Assembly (NCBI GenBank): GCA_024663395.1 | Contig: JANFAH010000002.1 | Location: 5,952,001 to 6,016,000 of the forward strand | Length of the DNA: 64,000 nt | Direction of reading: 5' to 3' | Source: Pisolithus tinctorius | Lineage: Eukaryota > Basidiomycota > Agaricomycetes > Boletales > Pisolithaceae | In this document: positions 41,784-53,829 of the stretch, one piece after another | How the letters are laid out: each line of letters begins with the position of its first letter | Numbering within the stretch: position 1 is the stretch's first letter | Made by a program: the position numbers and the translations under genes | The notes under the pieces: generated by a model | What the model saw: the letters and a program-made list of their open reading frames with translations, nothing else | Databases searched by the model: none | What the model was told of the DNA's origin: nothing

Positions 41784-43645
41784 TGTCACACACCAAAGGT
41801 GTTGTGGACATGGTTACAGCTGACTCTGCCTAACTCATTGACAAGTTGTGCACAATGCCCATGCCATGCAGATGAAGACTAAAGGCCTCATGCATAGAAA
41901 GACTGCTGGACATGAGCAGTCATCCTTCACACAAGAACAAGTCATCAGTGCTAAAGAGAAAAGAGGAAGCAAGTTAAGTGTGCATTAAAAGTTTTTAGTG
42001 CCTGTGTATGGCATTCCAGTTTTTGTCATATCTCCACCATTTCCAAAGATATCAACTCCATTCTCACACTCACTTAAAGTGCTCAGCCATGCAATTCTGC
42101 CTTCCAAATTTGGAGAGGATCCTTGCACCCTACACATTTCTACAGCACTCCATCTGTCAGATGCTCATTTTGCTAAGTCCATCAATCATGGCTACCTCTT
42201 CATCAATCATCTTGCTTGTCTCATTTGCCAGAGACAGTGGCTATGTATATCTGCCAGGCATTCCCACTAGCTTCCATCCTGAAGCCCCCTGGTTCATCCT
42301 GTCATTGTCAGCCCCATCCCATCCCATGCAGCTTGGTCAGCATGTTCTCCTTGTCAGTATGACTTCCAGAAGGATGTTCTTTGGTCACCTCAGGTCTGTC
42401 ACTTGGTTAGAAAGGTCTTATGTGGTCATTTTGGTCTCCCCAGTTGATGAAGCATATGGATCATTCCTCCCTGCCCCCTGCACCATCTTTATTCCAATCT
42501 CATCCATCATTCTTCCCACATTGCAACAGCTGCAGCATAGTCTACTGTTCTCCAGCCTCCCTGATCACATTCATGATGAGTATGATGTGCATCTTGCCTT
42601 CTTACTGCAAGATCCAGCAGAAGATGTCCCTCCTTCTCCTCCTCCTCCATCAGAGCCCCATTCATGAAGTTTTTGTTAACTTTGCTGAGAGGATGAAAGG
42701 GCGGGAGACATGATCACTTATGCTCCCATTGCCCCACAGACCCCCAATGCCCTAGCCCCCTTGATGCCTGACCCATGCCCTTCAATTCTGGAGTTAATAC
42801 TTCCCTATCTGGAAACACTGTCCATCTGTCATGCCATCTTTGGATCTAGAGATGTCTCTGCCGAGATCTGACTTGCATCACCACCCCCTAATGTGATATC
42901 AGTGTGCTTACTCAGTTTCTGACTCCATTTGACTCATTCTGTGATATTTTGACTGTCCTTGACTCATTTATTGCCAATACTTACCAATCTTCTTTGCTTG
43001 CTTACTTTTCATTTCTCACTTACTCATCATGATTACTCAGTCCTTACTCATTACTTACCAAGTGTTTGTGCCTTGTTTGTCACAAGCTGTGCTCCCCCCA
43101 CAGTATATAAACCCCCATGTACTTAGCTACACCCCCAAGCAATCAGAAGCAAACCAGAAGCCATTCACTCAGCAGTCAGTTCAGTGCATAACTCACCATT
43201 GACAGTTGAGGCTCATTTGGAAGAGTCTATCTGTCATCATTCATATACTTGGTAGTTGAGGCTCATTCAGAAGGGTCTATCTACCACCATCCATCATCTG
43301 CAGTCTTATCCACACTTAGTCAGCACACCTGCTTAGTCATCCATCCACTCCTGCATAACTCAATGTTGACTTGTGCTAGGATCACATCCTAAAGATCATC
43401 ATGCCAGAATACTTTCAGCTGAACACCTTCACTCTGTTCAGCATCCCCCATTCAATCATCACTCGTTCATCTGCTCTTGCATAACTTGTTGATGACTTGT
43501 GCTAGGAGCACCTGCCATTGAAATTCCCCCACACTAGATCTTTCTGCACTCCAGGTTCTGTGGAGGTACACCACCACTTGCTCTACATTTGTCTTTGGTG
43601 TTGGATTTGTTTGGTTTTCACCACCTTTCCACACTTTGACTCACA
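41784..43645 (+). mobile_element. solo LTR, copy C of the 1.85-kb family
   Basis: TGTCACACACC...TTTGACTCACA, 1862 bp, with identical 4-bp flanks GTGG (41780-41783 and 43646-43649). TATA box at about 43101 (cagtatataaaccccc). It interrupts the LINE endonuclease. It holds the longest version of the U3 open frame (42008-42667, 219 residues). Confidence 0.87.
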
Positions 43646-44070
43646 GTGGATGTTTCTGATCTTGGCAGTGAGGAATGCACTTAGTGCATCCACAGTACAG
43701 TCATGTTTACAGTCATTGTAGATGTTGAAGAGCATGTAGGTGCCTCTCATAGGTCTCATGCTGATTACAACAATGTCTGGGGATGGAAATGGGATCTGTT
43801 CCTATATGTTAGTGCTTATTTGGGAGTTAACTAATGTTACTGCTTGGGGCTTGGCATTTTGCATCACTTTTGTTGTAAGGTATGCCACTCTGCAGTGAGT
43901 GTTGGCTCACACATTGCCTAATTGGTCGATTGGTGGTTCCTGTAGAGATATGATGTCCCATTCATCCACTACTTGGCTATTGATTAGTGAGTGCAGTGCA
44001 ATGTGAGAAGTGTTGAGGTTCTGTTGCCATATGCATAATTTGGTTAGCATTTTGTTATGTGTATGTTGTT
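43646..44070 (-). pseudogene. LINE endonuclease N-terminus
   Basis: In the minus frame, SLINSQVVDEWDIISLQEPP carries the catalytic Glu context of APE-type endonucleases (W-D-I-I-x-L-Q-E-P). It is followed by VVISMRPMRGTYMLFNIYND (N-I-Y-N-D). The frame is interrupted by stops and then by the solo LTR at 43645. It joins in order to the GDFN part at 41761. Confidence 0.7.
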
Positions 44071-44073
44071 CAG

Positions 44074-45937
44074 ACATAGGTTAAGGGGGGGGTGGGGTTT
44101 GCATTGCCTGGCTGAGAGTTTGTGATGGGGATGGAGGGGGGGGTGGGAGGAGGTTGAGTTGGGGGTGGAGCCAGGGGGTGTGGGGTGTTGTGTTGCATGT
44201 AGTGATGCATGAGGGGCCTCCTCTTCCCCCTCTGATGTTGTTTTGACTGCATCTGGGTAGTACAGTGCAGAAGTTCACAGCCTCCCCTAGTGTCATTTGC
44301 CTAAATTGGCCTGAGACTGCAGCCTGCAGGGCTTGGGGCCTCATTGGTATGATGGGGATTGTTGGGTGAGGGGGGAGTTCAATATGGGTCCATTCCTCCA
44401 AAGTGGGGAAGTATGGCATGCAATTTTCTGGGGTTTGCTTGTCCATTGCATTGTGTCTTCTAGCTAGGTCAGGGCAGTTTCTGTCAGTGCTGGTATGGGT
44501 GTCATTCTGGCAGTTGATACAGTAGCTTGTGGTGGAGTTGCATTCTTGTGTATGATGGGCCTGAGCACACATGCCACATGTGTCTGCTGATTGTTGACAG
44601 TCTCTTGTGAGGTGCCCAATGCATTGGCATTTGAGGCATCTGACTGGTTCTTTTTTGTCCTTGTGTGGTCATAACCAAGCCCCAATAGAGGCTGTCTCTG
44701 AGTAATTGGTTAGTGATTTCAGGGGAAGTGAGAGAGATGAGCACATGTGCTACTTGTTGATTGGGAGAGCATTTGGCTGGGTCTTTGATCCATTTGACTT
44801 GAGCGATTGATTCATGTGGGATGTTGTTTTCACTTTCCATTTCTTGGAGGGTGTCTGGGAGCTCTGTGTTGGTCAAGATAGGGAGGAACAGGATCACTAT
44901 ATTGTAATGATGGTTTTTGATTGTGACCTTGCCACCTAGTTTTGCAAGGAAGGTAGCTTTGTTTGTGGGTTCTTTGATCCAATCCATGGCTTCCTGGGTG
45001 TTGAGTTCTAGGAGTATGCTGCTGTTACATAGTTGCATGATCAATTTGAGCTGTAGGTCAGGGCTGTCGACTTGCTCTATTGCTTCAGGGCCAATTTGAT
45101 CGCTTCTATGATGGAGTTCCTTGACAGGGAGTTGCTGAGAGTGGGGTGGTTGCTGTTGAGGTTGATCAGTAGTTGTCTCTCTTTTATTGCAGCATGGGCC
45201 TTAGTGTATTCTGGTGAGAGGCATTTGCCTTGTGGGATCTGGTTGGAGTTGGTTGCTGTCATTGCTAGGGCATCTCTGTATGGTGTATGGGTGGTGGTGG
45301 AGTGTGTGTAATTCTTGAGCAGGTTCTTCATATCTTCCATTGTTGTCTTCATCATGCCTATGTCCGAGATTATGTTTTGGACCTCCCCTTCTAGACAGAG
45401 AGTGTCAGTGCTGTTGGTCATGTTGGTGATTGACTCCATTCTTTGGGTGTAGTTGGCATTTATCAAGGATGTGTCCTTGTTGACTTTTTCTAGTTTATCA
45501 GCAGTCAATAAGATTTTGGCAATCAGAGGGGAGATGGTGGCAATGACTGAGTTTTCTATATTGCTTGACACTGCTTTGATAACTGTTTTGGCTATCACTG
45601 ATGCTGCTAGTTCCCTGACTAAATATGCTGTGGCTCTGATAGCTGGTCTTAACATGTTATTTATGCCTTTGGTTTGTGAAATGTAGAACAGCATGTGTGA
45701 GATGTGTTTGGGTGTGGCTGGCTTGCCTTGGACCATGTAGAGCTGGTCCAGGTACATTCTGGCTGAGCTTGTGTTTTTTATCTCTGCTTCCAGGTCATTA
45801 ATGATTTCATCTAGTGAGAAGCCTCTGCTCCTGGTGGATTTGCTGGCTAGGCTGGGGCCTGACATATGGGGTGCTTGCAGGGGTCCTGGCATGGTGTGGG
45901 AATTTGACCTCAAGGATGGACATCCTGTCATGGTCAT
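44074..45937 (-). pseudogene. LINE ORF1 (Gag-like) with CCHC zinc knuckles
   Basis: ATG 45937-45935 begins an ORF of 286 residues (SRGFSLDEIINDLEAEIKNT, NNMLRPAIRATAYLVRELAA) that ends at 45077. A second frame (45044-44502) continues the RNA-binding part. The frame from 44665 to 44081 carries zinc-knuckle motifs: CIKCQCIGHLTRDC, CGMCAQAHHTQEC and CINCQNDTHTSTDRNC. A Pro-rich tail follows. At least two frame breaks make it a pseudogene. Its position upstream of the endonuclease fits a two-ORF Tad element. Confidence 0.8.
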
Positions 45938-45976
45938 GCAGTGGGGGTTATGATGTGCCAGGGATGCTGAGTGTGG

Positions 45977-46860
45977 TTATTGTCTAGGTTTGTGGTTCTG
46001 TGGGGTGGTAGGGTGTTTGTTTTTCATCACTTTGGCTGCAATGGGCTCTACTTTTACTTTTCCTAGCTGGTGCGACAAGTCCTGAAGAAAAATTTTCAGG
46101 GTCCTAGTCAGGGTGCCAGATGGAGTGGAGCCAAGGAGCATTTTTCTCCAGATTTGTTGTTGTCTGTCACAGCAGAAGTCTGTGAGACCAGCACTGAGGA
46201 TTGTACCAAAACTGATGTTGGGCTGTTGGGATCCACACATTGACCAGAGGCATTCTGCCAGGGGCCACATTATAGCTCAGAAGGGTGAGCACATGCATTT
46301 GGTGAGGATATGTGGCATTGATTTGGTTTCACCACATAGCAGGCATGTGCCTCTCATTTCATAGAGTGGGATTTTGAGCCAGTATTTGCCAATCTTATAG
46401 TAACTGTGGATGCTCTTCCAGAGGAAATTGCAGAGGTTCCTAGGTAAGTCTTTGTTTCTTACACTTTTCCACACTTCTGGCACTGGCAGGATGGGCACTT
46501 AGGGCTTGGTGAAAAATGTGCTGTGTGCCTACTGCTAGATGCAAACCTTGGATAGCAAAATGTGGGTCAAAGGATACCTCAGGTTCTGTCATGGTGGGGG
46601 AGGTAAGGGTGGCTTTGGCTAGGTTGGATGCAACTAGGCATTCTCTTCAAGGGGTTTTCACACTCCATGCTTGCAGGAGTGTATGGGCACTGCATTGATG
46701 CAGTGTTGCTACAATGGATTGATATACATTTGCATCATTACAATGGAACCAATCCTTGTCCTCATTCCTGGTGGAGCAGTGGGAGAGAGCCTGACAAGCA
46801 ATGAACTGAGCTTGTAGCCTGCTATGGCACAATGTATCTACTGAACATGTCCACATCCAT
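45977..46860 (-). pseudogene. RNase H / zf-RVT fragment of another retroelement
   Basis: The frame at 46856-46647 contains NEDKDWFHCNDANVYQSIVA, like the region after the RNase H core in a family common in Agaricomycetes. The frame at 46498-46277 contains PEVWKSVRNKDLPRNLCNFL, WKSIHSYYKIGKYWLKIPLY and RGTCLLCGETKSMPHILTKC, a zf-RVT zinc motif (C-x2-C...H-x4-C). The frame at 46270-45977 is a C-terminal tail. Frameshifts separate all three. It directly abuts the LINE 5' end. Confidence 0.65.
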
Positions 46861-46869
46861 GTCTGCCTC

Positions 46870-47481
46870 CATCTGACTAAGCCTAATGTGGGTGTACTCC
46901 TGCCCTCAGTTCCTAGGTCCCCCTATTCCATGTGCCCCCTTCAAAGAAATGACAATGTCCTCATTGTCTGTGACCCAGTGCATCCTCCCTGCCTTTCCTT
47001 GCCCCTCTAGCTCTGGGCTGCCTCTGCTCCCTCACTGGCCATCTCCCCTGCTGCATTGGCTTCCCCAGTACCATCCTCATCATTTTTTCTTTCTGTTGTG
47101 TCATTTCCTGCTCTCTCTTCCTGTTCCCTTATCTTCCTTATGTGTTCCATTTGTTCCATGTGGAGTTGTGTTCCTTCTCTTGGTGTGAATGCTCATAGGC
47201 ATCATGTGCTGAACTCTCCTGCTACCAGGTTTCCATTCAGTGTTTCTAACCTGTATGAGTTCCTTAGCTGCATAGTTACTCTGTATGGTTGGGACCACTT
47301 AGGCAGGACTTTTTGTTTGGTTTTGAATGTGTAGTCCAGGTCACTTCTGTACACCTGAACCATCTCTCCTTGTGTGAACACTACCTCCATGTGATGGCAC
47401 TGTAGTGCATGATGATTGAATGTGGCCTTTCTTCTTATTGTGTGTTTGATGGCTTTGTTGTACCCATCCAGTCACTGCTTT
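46870..47481 (-). pseudogene. old gypsy element, integrase C-terminal end
   Basis: The minus frame 47390-47202 reads MVQVYRSDLDYTFKTKQKVL, PKWSQPYRVTMQLRNSYRLE and TLNGNLVAGEFS, a typical C-terminal DNA-binding end of a Ty3/gypsy integrase (GPY-like). It is the downstream part of the element whose 5' portion lies at 55171-59148. The two were separated by the chromovirus at 47482-55170. No 3' LTR is recognised for it. Confidence 0.7.
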
Positions 47482-47855
47482 TGTGATGAGACCTAACAAC
47501 AGGATTTGTTGTAGGCTTGCACCAAGAACCACAAAAAGAAGAAAGGAGAAGAAGAGAGGAGACAGCTTTAGAAGCAAGCAACTTTAGGACTTGTAGACCC
47601 AAATGAACTAGCTTAGAGCTAGTTGGGTGATTGAGCAATGGTACTTATACGAAGGTACATGTGGTAACAGCAAGGCATACATGAGGCATGTGACATCAGA
47701 GTGGAGTGGAACATACCAGAAGAAGAACACATGGTTGTAGTGAGGTGAGGTCTAGACCTGAGTCCAGACTGAGTCCAAAGAGATAAGATAAGATGAGAAG
47801 ATTAGATAAGGTGAAAAGGAAAGGGAAGAAAAGAAAAAGAGTATGTATCATAACA
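47482..47855 (-). repeat. 3' LTR of the chromovirus
   Basis: 374 bp, close match to 54797-55170 (a few substitutions by eye). On the minus strand it starts TGTTATGATACATACTC just after a purine tract. Contains AAGATAAGATAAGATGAGAAG-type GATAA repeats. Confidence 0.9.
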
Positions 47856-47889
47856 CTATCCCCTTCTTAGAAATCAACTGCCAGGTGAT

Positions 47890-50550
47890 TAAAAGTTGGG
47901 ACAGTGTCAGTGAAGTTTTCAAGGGGGTGGAAGAGAGGAGAAGATGGAGGAATCCATGCCATGAAGTTTTTGAGGGGCAGAGGGGTTATGACAGTAGAAG
48001 TCACTTATGGCAGCTGGGGCAGATTTCAAGGCAGACTCAGATTCCCAGGTATGGTCCTTCTCATGGTAGCCCTTCCAATGGACCAAGAACTCCAGTTTGC
48101 CTCACTTGAGATGAGAGTCAGTGACATACTCCACCTCAAACTCTTCATCACCCTCATGACCCACCACTGGGCCAGGGCAGGTAACAGTTTGGCCCTCCAA
48201 TGGCCCCTTGTATGGTTTAACCTGAAAGACATTGACCACTGGGTGGATCCTGAGGGTCTTTGGGAGCTTTAACTCAACTGCATTTGGTCTGAGTGAAACA
48301 ACTTATAGGGACTGATCCACTGCTCAGTAAGTTTTCAGGAAGGGTGACTGGAAAGTGAGATCCTCAATGTCTCCAGCCAGACCATGTCTCTGATGGAGTT
48401 GGAGCCTCTGAGTGTTGGGCCTTGGAGTTAACTCTCATCCAATCAGCTGCCTTCTCTAAGGCCCACCTGGTATCCTCTAAGACCCTGGCTAGATCTACAG
48501 TATGATCAGTTGCTGCATCAGCCTTGGAAAGAAAGGGCTCTATGCCCATCCAAGGGGTATAGGAATGGGTGACCAAAAAGGGGCTTCTGCCAGTAGACTC
48601 CTGTCATTTGTTGTTGCAAGAAAACTGGGCAACCTTAAGCCAGGAAGGCCAAGACTCCTGTCTGTCATTCACAAAGAGGCAGAGATACTGCTGCAGATCC
48701 TGATTGAGTTGTTCAGTTTGGCTGTCAGGTTGAGGATGGAAGGCAGTGGAGAGCTTGGGCTTAACACCAAGCATCTTGCACAGTTCATTGGTAAATGCAC
48801 TTGCGAACTGTGGACCTCAATCAGAGATGACAGATGAGGGGAGACCATGCTGAGTCCAGACATGATCCCTGAACAACTCTGCAGTCTGGAGAGAGGACAC
48901 CTCCCTAGTAGTGGGTGCAAACACCACCTCTTTGGAGAACTGATCAACCACCACCATGACATTGTTGAAGCCCTGAGCCTCTGGTAGTTCCATGAAATCA
49001 ACCAAGATGTCAGTCCAAGGGCAGTTAGGAACAGGATTGGGGAGCAGCTTGCCTGCAGGAGGGGTCTGAGAGGTTTTGGCCATTTGGCAATGGTGACAGG
49101 CTGCGACATTCTCCTTTACTGAAGCAGTCATACCAGGCCAAGTGTAACTCCAAGAGATGAGCTTGAGAGTCTTTTTCCATCCTGGGTGACCAGCAACAGG
49201 GGTGTCATGATGTTTTTCAAGGCAGTGGATATGGACAGCAGGAGGGACATAGACCTTTCCAGTGCAGATGTATAGACCACCTTGGAGAGTGGATCCTTCA
49301 GGTTGTGGGGTAACCAAGGAGGTTGACTTTAGAGCAATGACAAGATCTACATCCTCTCTGACCACCAGCATGGAAGGCACTCTTGAAGGGTTGAGCAAGG
49401 TAACTCCCTGATTGTCTGTCCCCTTCTCTGGTTTGTGATCCTCCCTCCTTGAAAGAGCATCTGCCTTCGCCATAGAGGAGCCAGGCTTATAAACCAACCT
49501 GTAGTTGAAGCAGGACAGGTACTGTGCCCAGTGTGCCTGATGATGATCTAGATTCTGTGCCTTCATGAAATACTGGAGATTTGAATGGTCTGTCCAGATG
49601 TCAAACTGATAGGGGGTTGCCTCTAGATAGTGTCACCAGGTTTCCAAGGCACAGATGATGGCAAGCATCTCCTTGTTGAAGACTTGGTAATTGTGCTCAG
49701 GAGGGGACATGGAGTGGGAGTAATAGGCTACAGGTCACCAGAGGTCATCCTCACATTTGACAGAAAGGACTGTGCCAGTGGCAAAGTCTGAGGCATCAGT
49801 TTTGAGACAAAACTCCTTATCCTGATCAGGAAAGGCAAGGACAGGGGCAGTGGTAAATGCGACCTTCAATGCATCAAAGGCTTGTTGTTCATGGGGACCC
49901 CAGATCCAAAGCTGGTCCTTCCTGGTGAGGTTATTGAGGGGGCAGGCTATTTGAGCAAAGTCCTTGATGAAGCAACAATAGAAGTTTGCCAAGCCCAAAA
50001 AGGCTCGGACTGAGCAAACCTTAGTTGGTACTGGCCATTCTGTTATAGCCTTCACCTTTCCCTTGTCCATCTTAACCCCATCAGTGCCAACCACCATGCC
50101 CAGGAACTCCACCTGCTTCTGTTTGAAGAAGCACTTCTCCAGTTTGATGAACAAATCATTTTCCTCTAATCTCCTTAGTACCTCCAGGACAATTCTGTCA
50201 TGCTCTGCTTCATCATCCATTTTGGTAAAGATCATGAGGTCATTGATGTAAACCACCAGGACATTTTCCATATCACCAAAGATGTCATTCTTCATATTCT
50301 GGAAGATAGATGGGGAATTGCAGAGTCCAAAGTACATGACAAGGGGTTCATAGGCACCCTTGTGAGTGATGAAGGTGGCCTTCCACTCATCTCCATGCTT
50401 GACACAAATGTTATTATATCCCCATCAGAGATCCATCTTGGTGAAAAGTTTACAGCCCTTGAGTTTATCAACAAGTTGGGAGATGAGGGGAGGGGATATG
50501 CATTCTTGACCATGTGCTCATTGAGGTAATGGTAATCCTGAACCATGCAC
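47890..50550 (-). pseudogene. chromovirus pol: RT end, RNase H, integrase and chromodomain
   Basis: RT/RNase H frame (50337-49735): MYFGLCNSPSIFQNMKNDIF, then VYINDLMIF, where the second Asp box YxDD reads Y-I-N-D, so one catalytic Asp is lost. FLGMVVGTDGVKMDKGKVKA and FCLKTDASDFATGTVL follow (RNase H Asp present). Integrase frame (49566-48817): CLEKHHDTPVAGHPGWKKTL and NVAACHHCQMAKTSQTP (HHCC), WTDILVDFMELPEAQGFNNV and VVVDQFSKEVVFAPTT (DDE Asp residues), HGLPSSVISD. Chromodomain near 48200-48000: EVEYVTDSHLKRGKLEFLVH and WKGYHEKDHTWESES. Several frameshifts interrupt it. Confidence 0.88.
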
Positions 50551-52398
50551 TGTCACACACCAAAGGTGTTGTGGACATGGTTACAGCTGACTCTGCCTAA
50601 CTTGTCAACAAGTTGCATGCAATGCCCATGCATGCAGATGAAGACTAAAGGCCTCATGCATAGAAAGACTGCTGGACATTAACAGTCATCCTTCACACAA
50701 GAATGAGTCATCAGAGCTAAAGAGAAAAGAGGAAGCAAGTTAAGCACACATTAAAAGTTTTTAGCACCCATGTATGGCATTCCAGTTTTTGTTGTATCTC
50801 CACCATTTCTAAGATATCGACTCCATTCTCACACTCACTTAAAGTGCTCAGCCATGTGATTCTGCCTTCCAAATTTGGAGAGGATCCTTGCACCCTGCAC
50901 ATTTCTACAGTACTCCATCCATCAGACACTCATTTCACTAAGTCCATCAATCATGGCTGCCTCTTCATCAATCATTTTGCTTGTCTCATTTGCCAGAGAC
51001 AGTGGCTATGTATATCTGCCAGGCATTCCCACCAGCTTCCATCCTGAAGCCCCCTGGTTCATCCCATCATTGTCAGCCCCATCTCATCCCATGCAGCTTG
51101 GTCAGTGTGTTCTCCTTGTCAGTATGACTTCCAGAGGGACATTCTTTGGTTGCCTCAGGTCTGTCACTCAGTTAGAGAGGTCTTATGTGGTTGTTTTGGT
51201 CTCCCCAGTTGATGAGGCATATGGATTGTTCCTCCCTGCTCCCTGCACTGTCTTTATTCCAATCTCATCCATCATTCTTCCCACATTACAACAGCTGCAG
51301 CATAATCTACTGTTCTCCAGCCTCCCTGATTGCATTCATGATGAGTATGACATGCATCTTGCCTTCTTACTGTGAGATCCAGCAGAAGATGTCCCCCCTT
51401 CTCCTCCTCCTCCTTCAGAGCCCTGTTCATGAAGCTTTTGTTAACTTCACTGAGAGGATGAAAGGGTGGGAGATGCAATCACTTGTGCTCCCATTGCCCC
51501 ACAGACCCCCAATGCCCTAGCCCCCTTTGACACCTGACTCATGCCCTTCAATTCTGGAATTAATACTTCCCTATCTGGAAACACCATCCATCTGTCATGC
51601 CATCTTTGGATCTAGAGATGTCTCTGCTGAGATCTGACTTGCATTGCCACCCCCTAATGTGATATCAGTGCACTTACTCAGTTTCTGACTCCATTTGACT
51701 CATTCTGTGATATTTTGACTATCCTTGACTTGTTCATTGCCAATACTTACCAATCTTCTTTGCTTGCTTACTTTTCATTTCTTGCTTACTCATCATGATT
51801 ACTCAGTCCTTACTCATTACTTACCAAGTGTTTGTGCCTTGTTTGTCACAAGCTGTGCTCCCCCCACAGTATATAAACCCCCATGTACTTAGCTGCACCC
51901 CAATTGAACCAGAAGTCACTCAGCAGTCAGTTCAGTGCATAACTTGTCATCAACAGTTGAGGCTCATTTGGAAGAGTCTATCTGTCATCATTCATATACT
52001 TGGTAGTTGAGGCTCATTTGGAAGGGTCTATCTACCACCATCCATCATCTGCAGTCTTATCCATGCTTAGTCAGCACACCTGCTTAGTCATCCATCCACT
52101 CCTGTGTAACTTGACATCAACTTGTGCCAGGAGCATGTCCTAAAGATCATCATGCCAGAGTACTTTCAGCTGAATACCTTCACTCTATTCAGCATCCCCC
52201 ATTCAGTCCTCACTCATTCATCTGCTCTTGCATCACTCATCATCAACTTGTGCTAGGAGCACCTGCCATCAAAACTTTCCCCACTTTAGGTTTTTTCTGC
52301 ACTCCAGGTTCTGCAGAGGCAAACCACCATTTGCTCTATATTTGTCTTTGGTGTTGGATTTGTTTGGTTTTCACCAGCTTTCCACACTTTGACTCACA
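50551..52398 (+). mobile_element. solo LTR, copy D of the 1.85-kb family
   Basis: TGTCACACACC...TTTGACTCACA, 1848 bp, 4-bp flanks GCAC on both sides (50547-50550 and 52399-52402). TATA at about 51867. It lies in the chromovirus RT region, so it is younger than that element. Confidence 0.88.
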
Positions 52399-53829
52399 GC
52401 ACTTCTTCCCATCCTTCTTAGGAATGAAGAAGATGGGGGACATTTGGGGTGACTTTGAAGGGCAGATGTACCCTTTGCACAACTTGTCCTCAAGGAAGTC
52501 TGACACCTCCTTTTGTTCTTCAGTGGAGAGAGGGATAAGGTGACCATGTTTGGGAGTAAAGGTTTCTTTTAGGTCAATGGCATGATCCCAGGGTTTATGG
52601 AGTGGCATCCATTCTGATTCTTCCTTGGAGAAGACCTTGAGATACTGGTGGTACTCCTTTGGGATGAGCTCTTCAGTAGTTCCAGTCCTCATCCTGGTGG
52701 AACAAAGCTTTGGACAGAGGTATTCCATGTCCTGAGCTTCCTGCTCCTCAGCCAGTCTTTCCTTTCTCATTTTTGGGGCAAGGTCATGACAGCTTCACCT
52801 TTTTAGTTTCCCAGCATACCTCTGGGTTATGCTTCCAAAGCCAGGTATATCTGAGGATGAGGGGGTGAGTGCCAAGCATAGTCACCTGGCCCAGACAGAC
52901 TCTTGATGTCCTTGATAGTTCATTGTGAGAGAGGCAACATGTGTGATGTTCCCAGCCACATTAGGAGTTCTGTCAACATTAAGGACAGTGACAGGTCAGC
53001 CAAGCTTGATCAAGGGAACATCATTTTCATCAGCCCACCTCTTGTCCAAGAACATGTCATTTGCTCCTGAGTCCACCAGTGCCTTTACATTCCACTTCTT
53101 TTCTCTTCCTTCCAACACAACTTCTAACTCCAACTTGGCTTTTGGATCTGCTGTTCTTATCTTCAGGGCCTCCCTTGTCACATCCATGTGTACATCGACC
53201 ATTGTGCATGGTAGCTCAGGGGCAGAGTCTTCTTCATCAGTATCCTCAATGGTCAAAACTGAAAACCTGCCACCCATGTGGCCAGCAATATACTGCTTTT
53301 GTACTGGCTGAACCCTTTTTCCCTGGGCTTCCACCTTGGCAACCTGTTTTTCATAGAAGAAGGCCTGTACCTCTCCATATGACATACTTTGAAGGGCCAC
53401 CTCTTGTTTCTCCTGTGGGAGGTCCCTTATGCACTTACCCTGCACCTTCATTTCATTGATTTGCTTTTCATAAAAGAATGCCTACACTTCTCCAAAGGGC
53501 ATCTGGCATAGAGCAACCTCCTGTGCTCCCCAAATGAATTCCTGCATACCAGATCTAACAGAACCCCTGCCATTGACACAAGGGCAGTCTCACATGTAGT
53601 GGTTGCCTTGACACACAAAGCACTGGATGTGAGGAGGGACAGGGTAGAGGGAGGGATGAGTGGTGCCTGCCTGCATAGAGGCACCAAGTCTGGGGTGAGT
53701 TCCAGTAAAGACAGGGAGGAAGTGGGAAGGGGTTAGATGAAGATGCTGTGGTTCAGCAAAAGGGAGTAGGGACAAGTTTCAGAGAACAGGACAAAGATGG
53801 TGAGAAGTGTTGAGTCAGGAGACTTGGTG
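52399..53829 (-). pseudogene. chromovirus Gag end, protease and RT N-terminus
   Basis: RT start (52770-52400): LIPKEYHQYLKVFSKEESEW, DHAIDLKETFTPKHGHLIPL and GYICPSKSPQMSPIFFIPKK. Protease frame (53451-52996): KWNVKALVDSGANDMFLDKR with the active-site D-S-G. The Gag CCHC starts at CFVCQGNHYM (about 53600), where a stop replaces the next codon. The Gag body upstream is missing because of the solo LTR at 53830. Frame breaks occur near 53455 and 53590. Confidence 0.82.

Larger units (their letters stand above)
33437..45976 (-). mobile_element. Tad-like LINE retrotransposon, nearly complete but decayed, split by three solo LTRs
   Basis: Minus-strand non-LTR element whose parts lie in the right order: ORF1 (45937-44070), endonuclease (44070-43646 and 41783-41500), reverse transcriptase (41480-39455), RNase H (37601-36811) and C-terminal Cys/His region (34985-34609). 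It is interrupted by LTR copies at 34986-36810, 37602-39450 and 41784-43645. A T-run at about 33438-33452 (A-tail on the minus strand) is a plausible 3' end, leaving about 1.1 kb of 3' UTR at 33453-34608. All ORFs carry stops or frameshifts. The sequence is almost free of CpG. Confidence 0.8.

Noticed and set aside
45453..45953. Hydrophobic plus-strand ORFs in the LINE ORF1 region
   Set aside because: Antisense shadows of ORF1. The minus frame carries the zinc knuckles in the right order.
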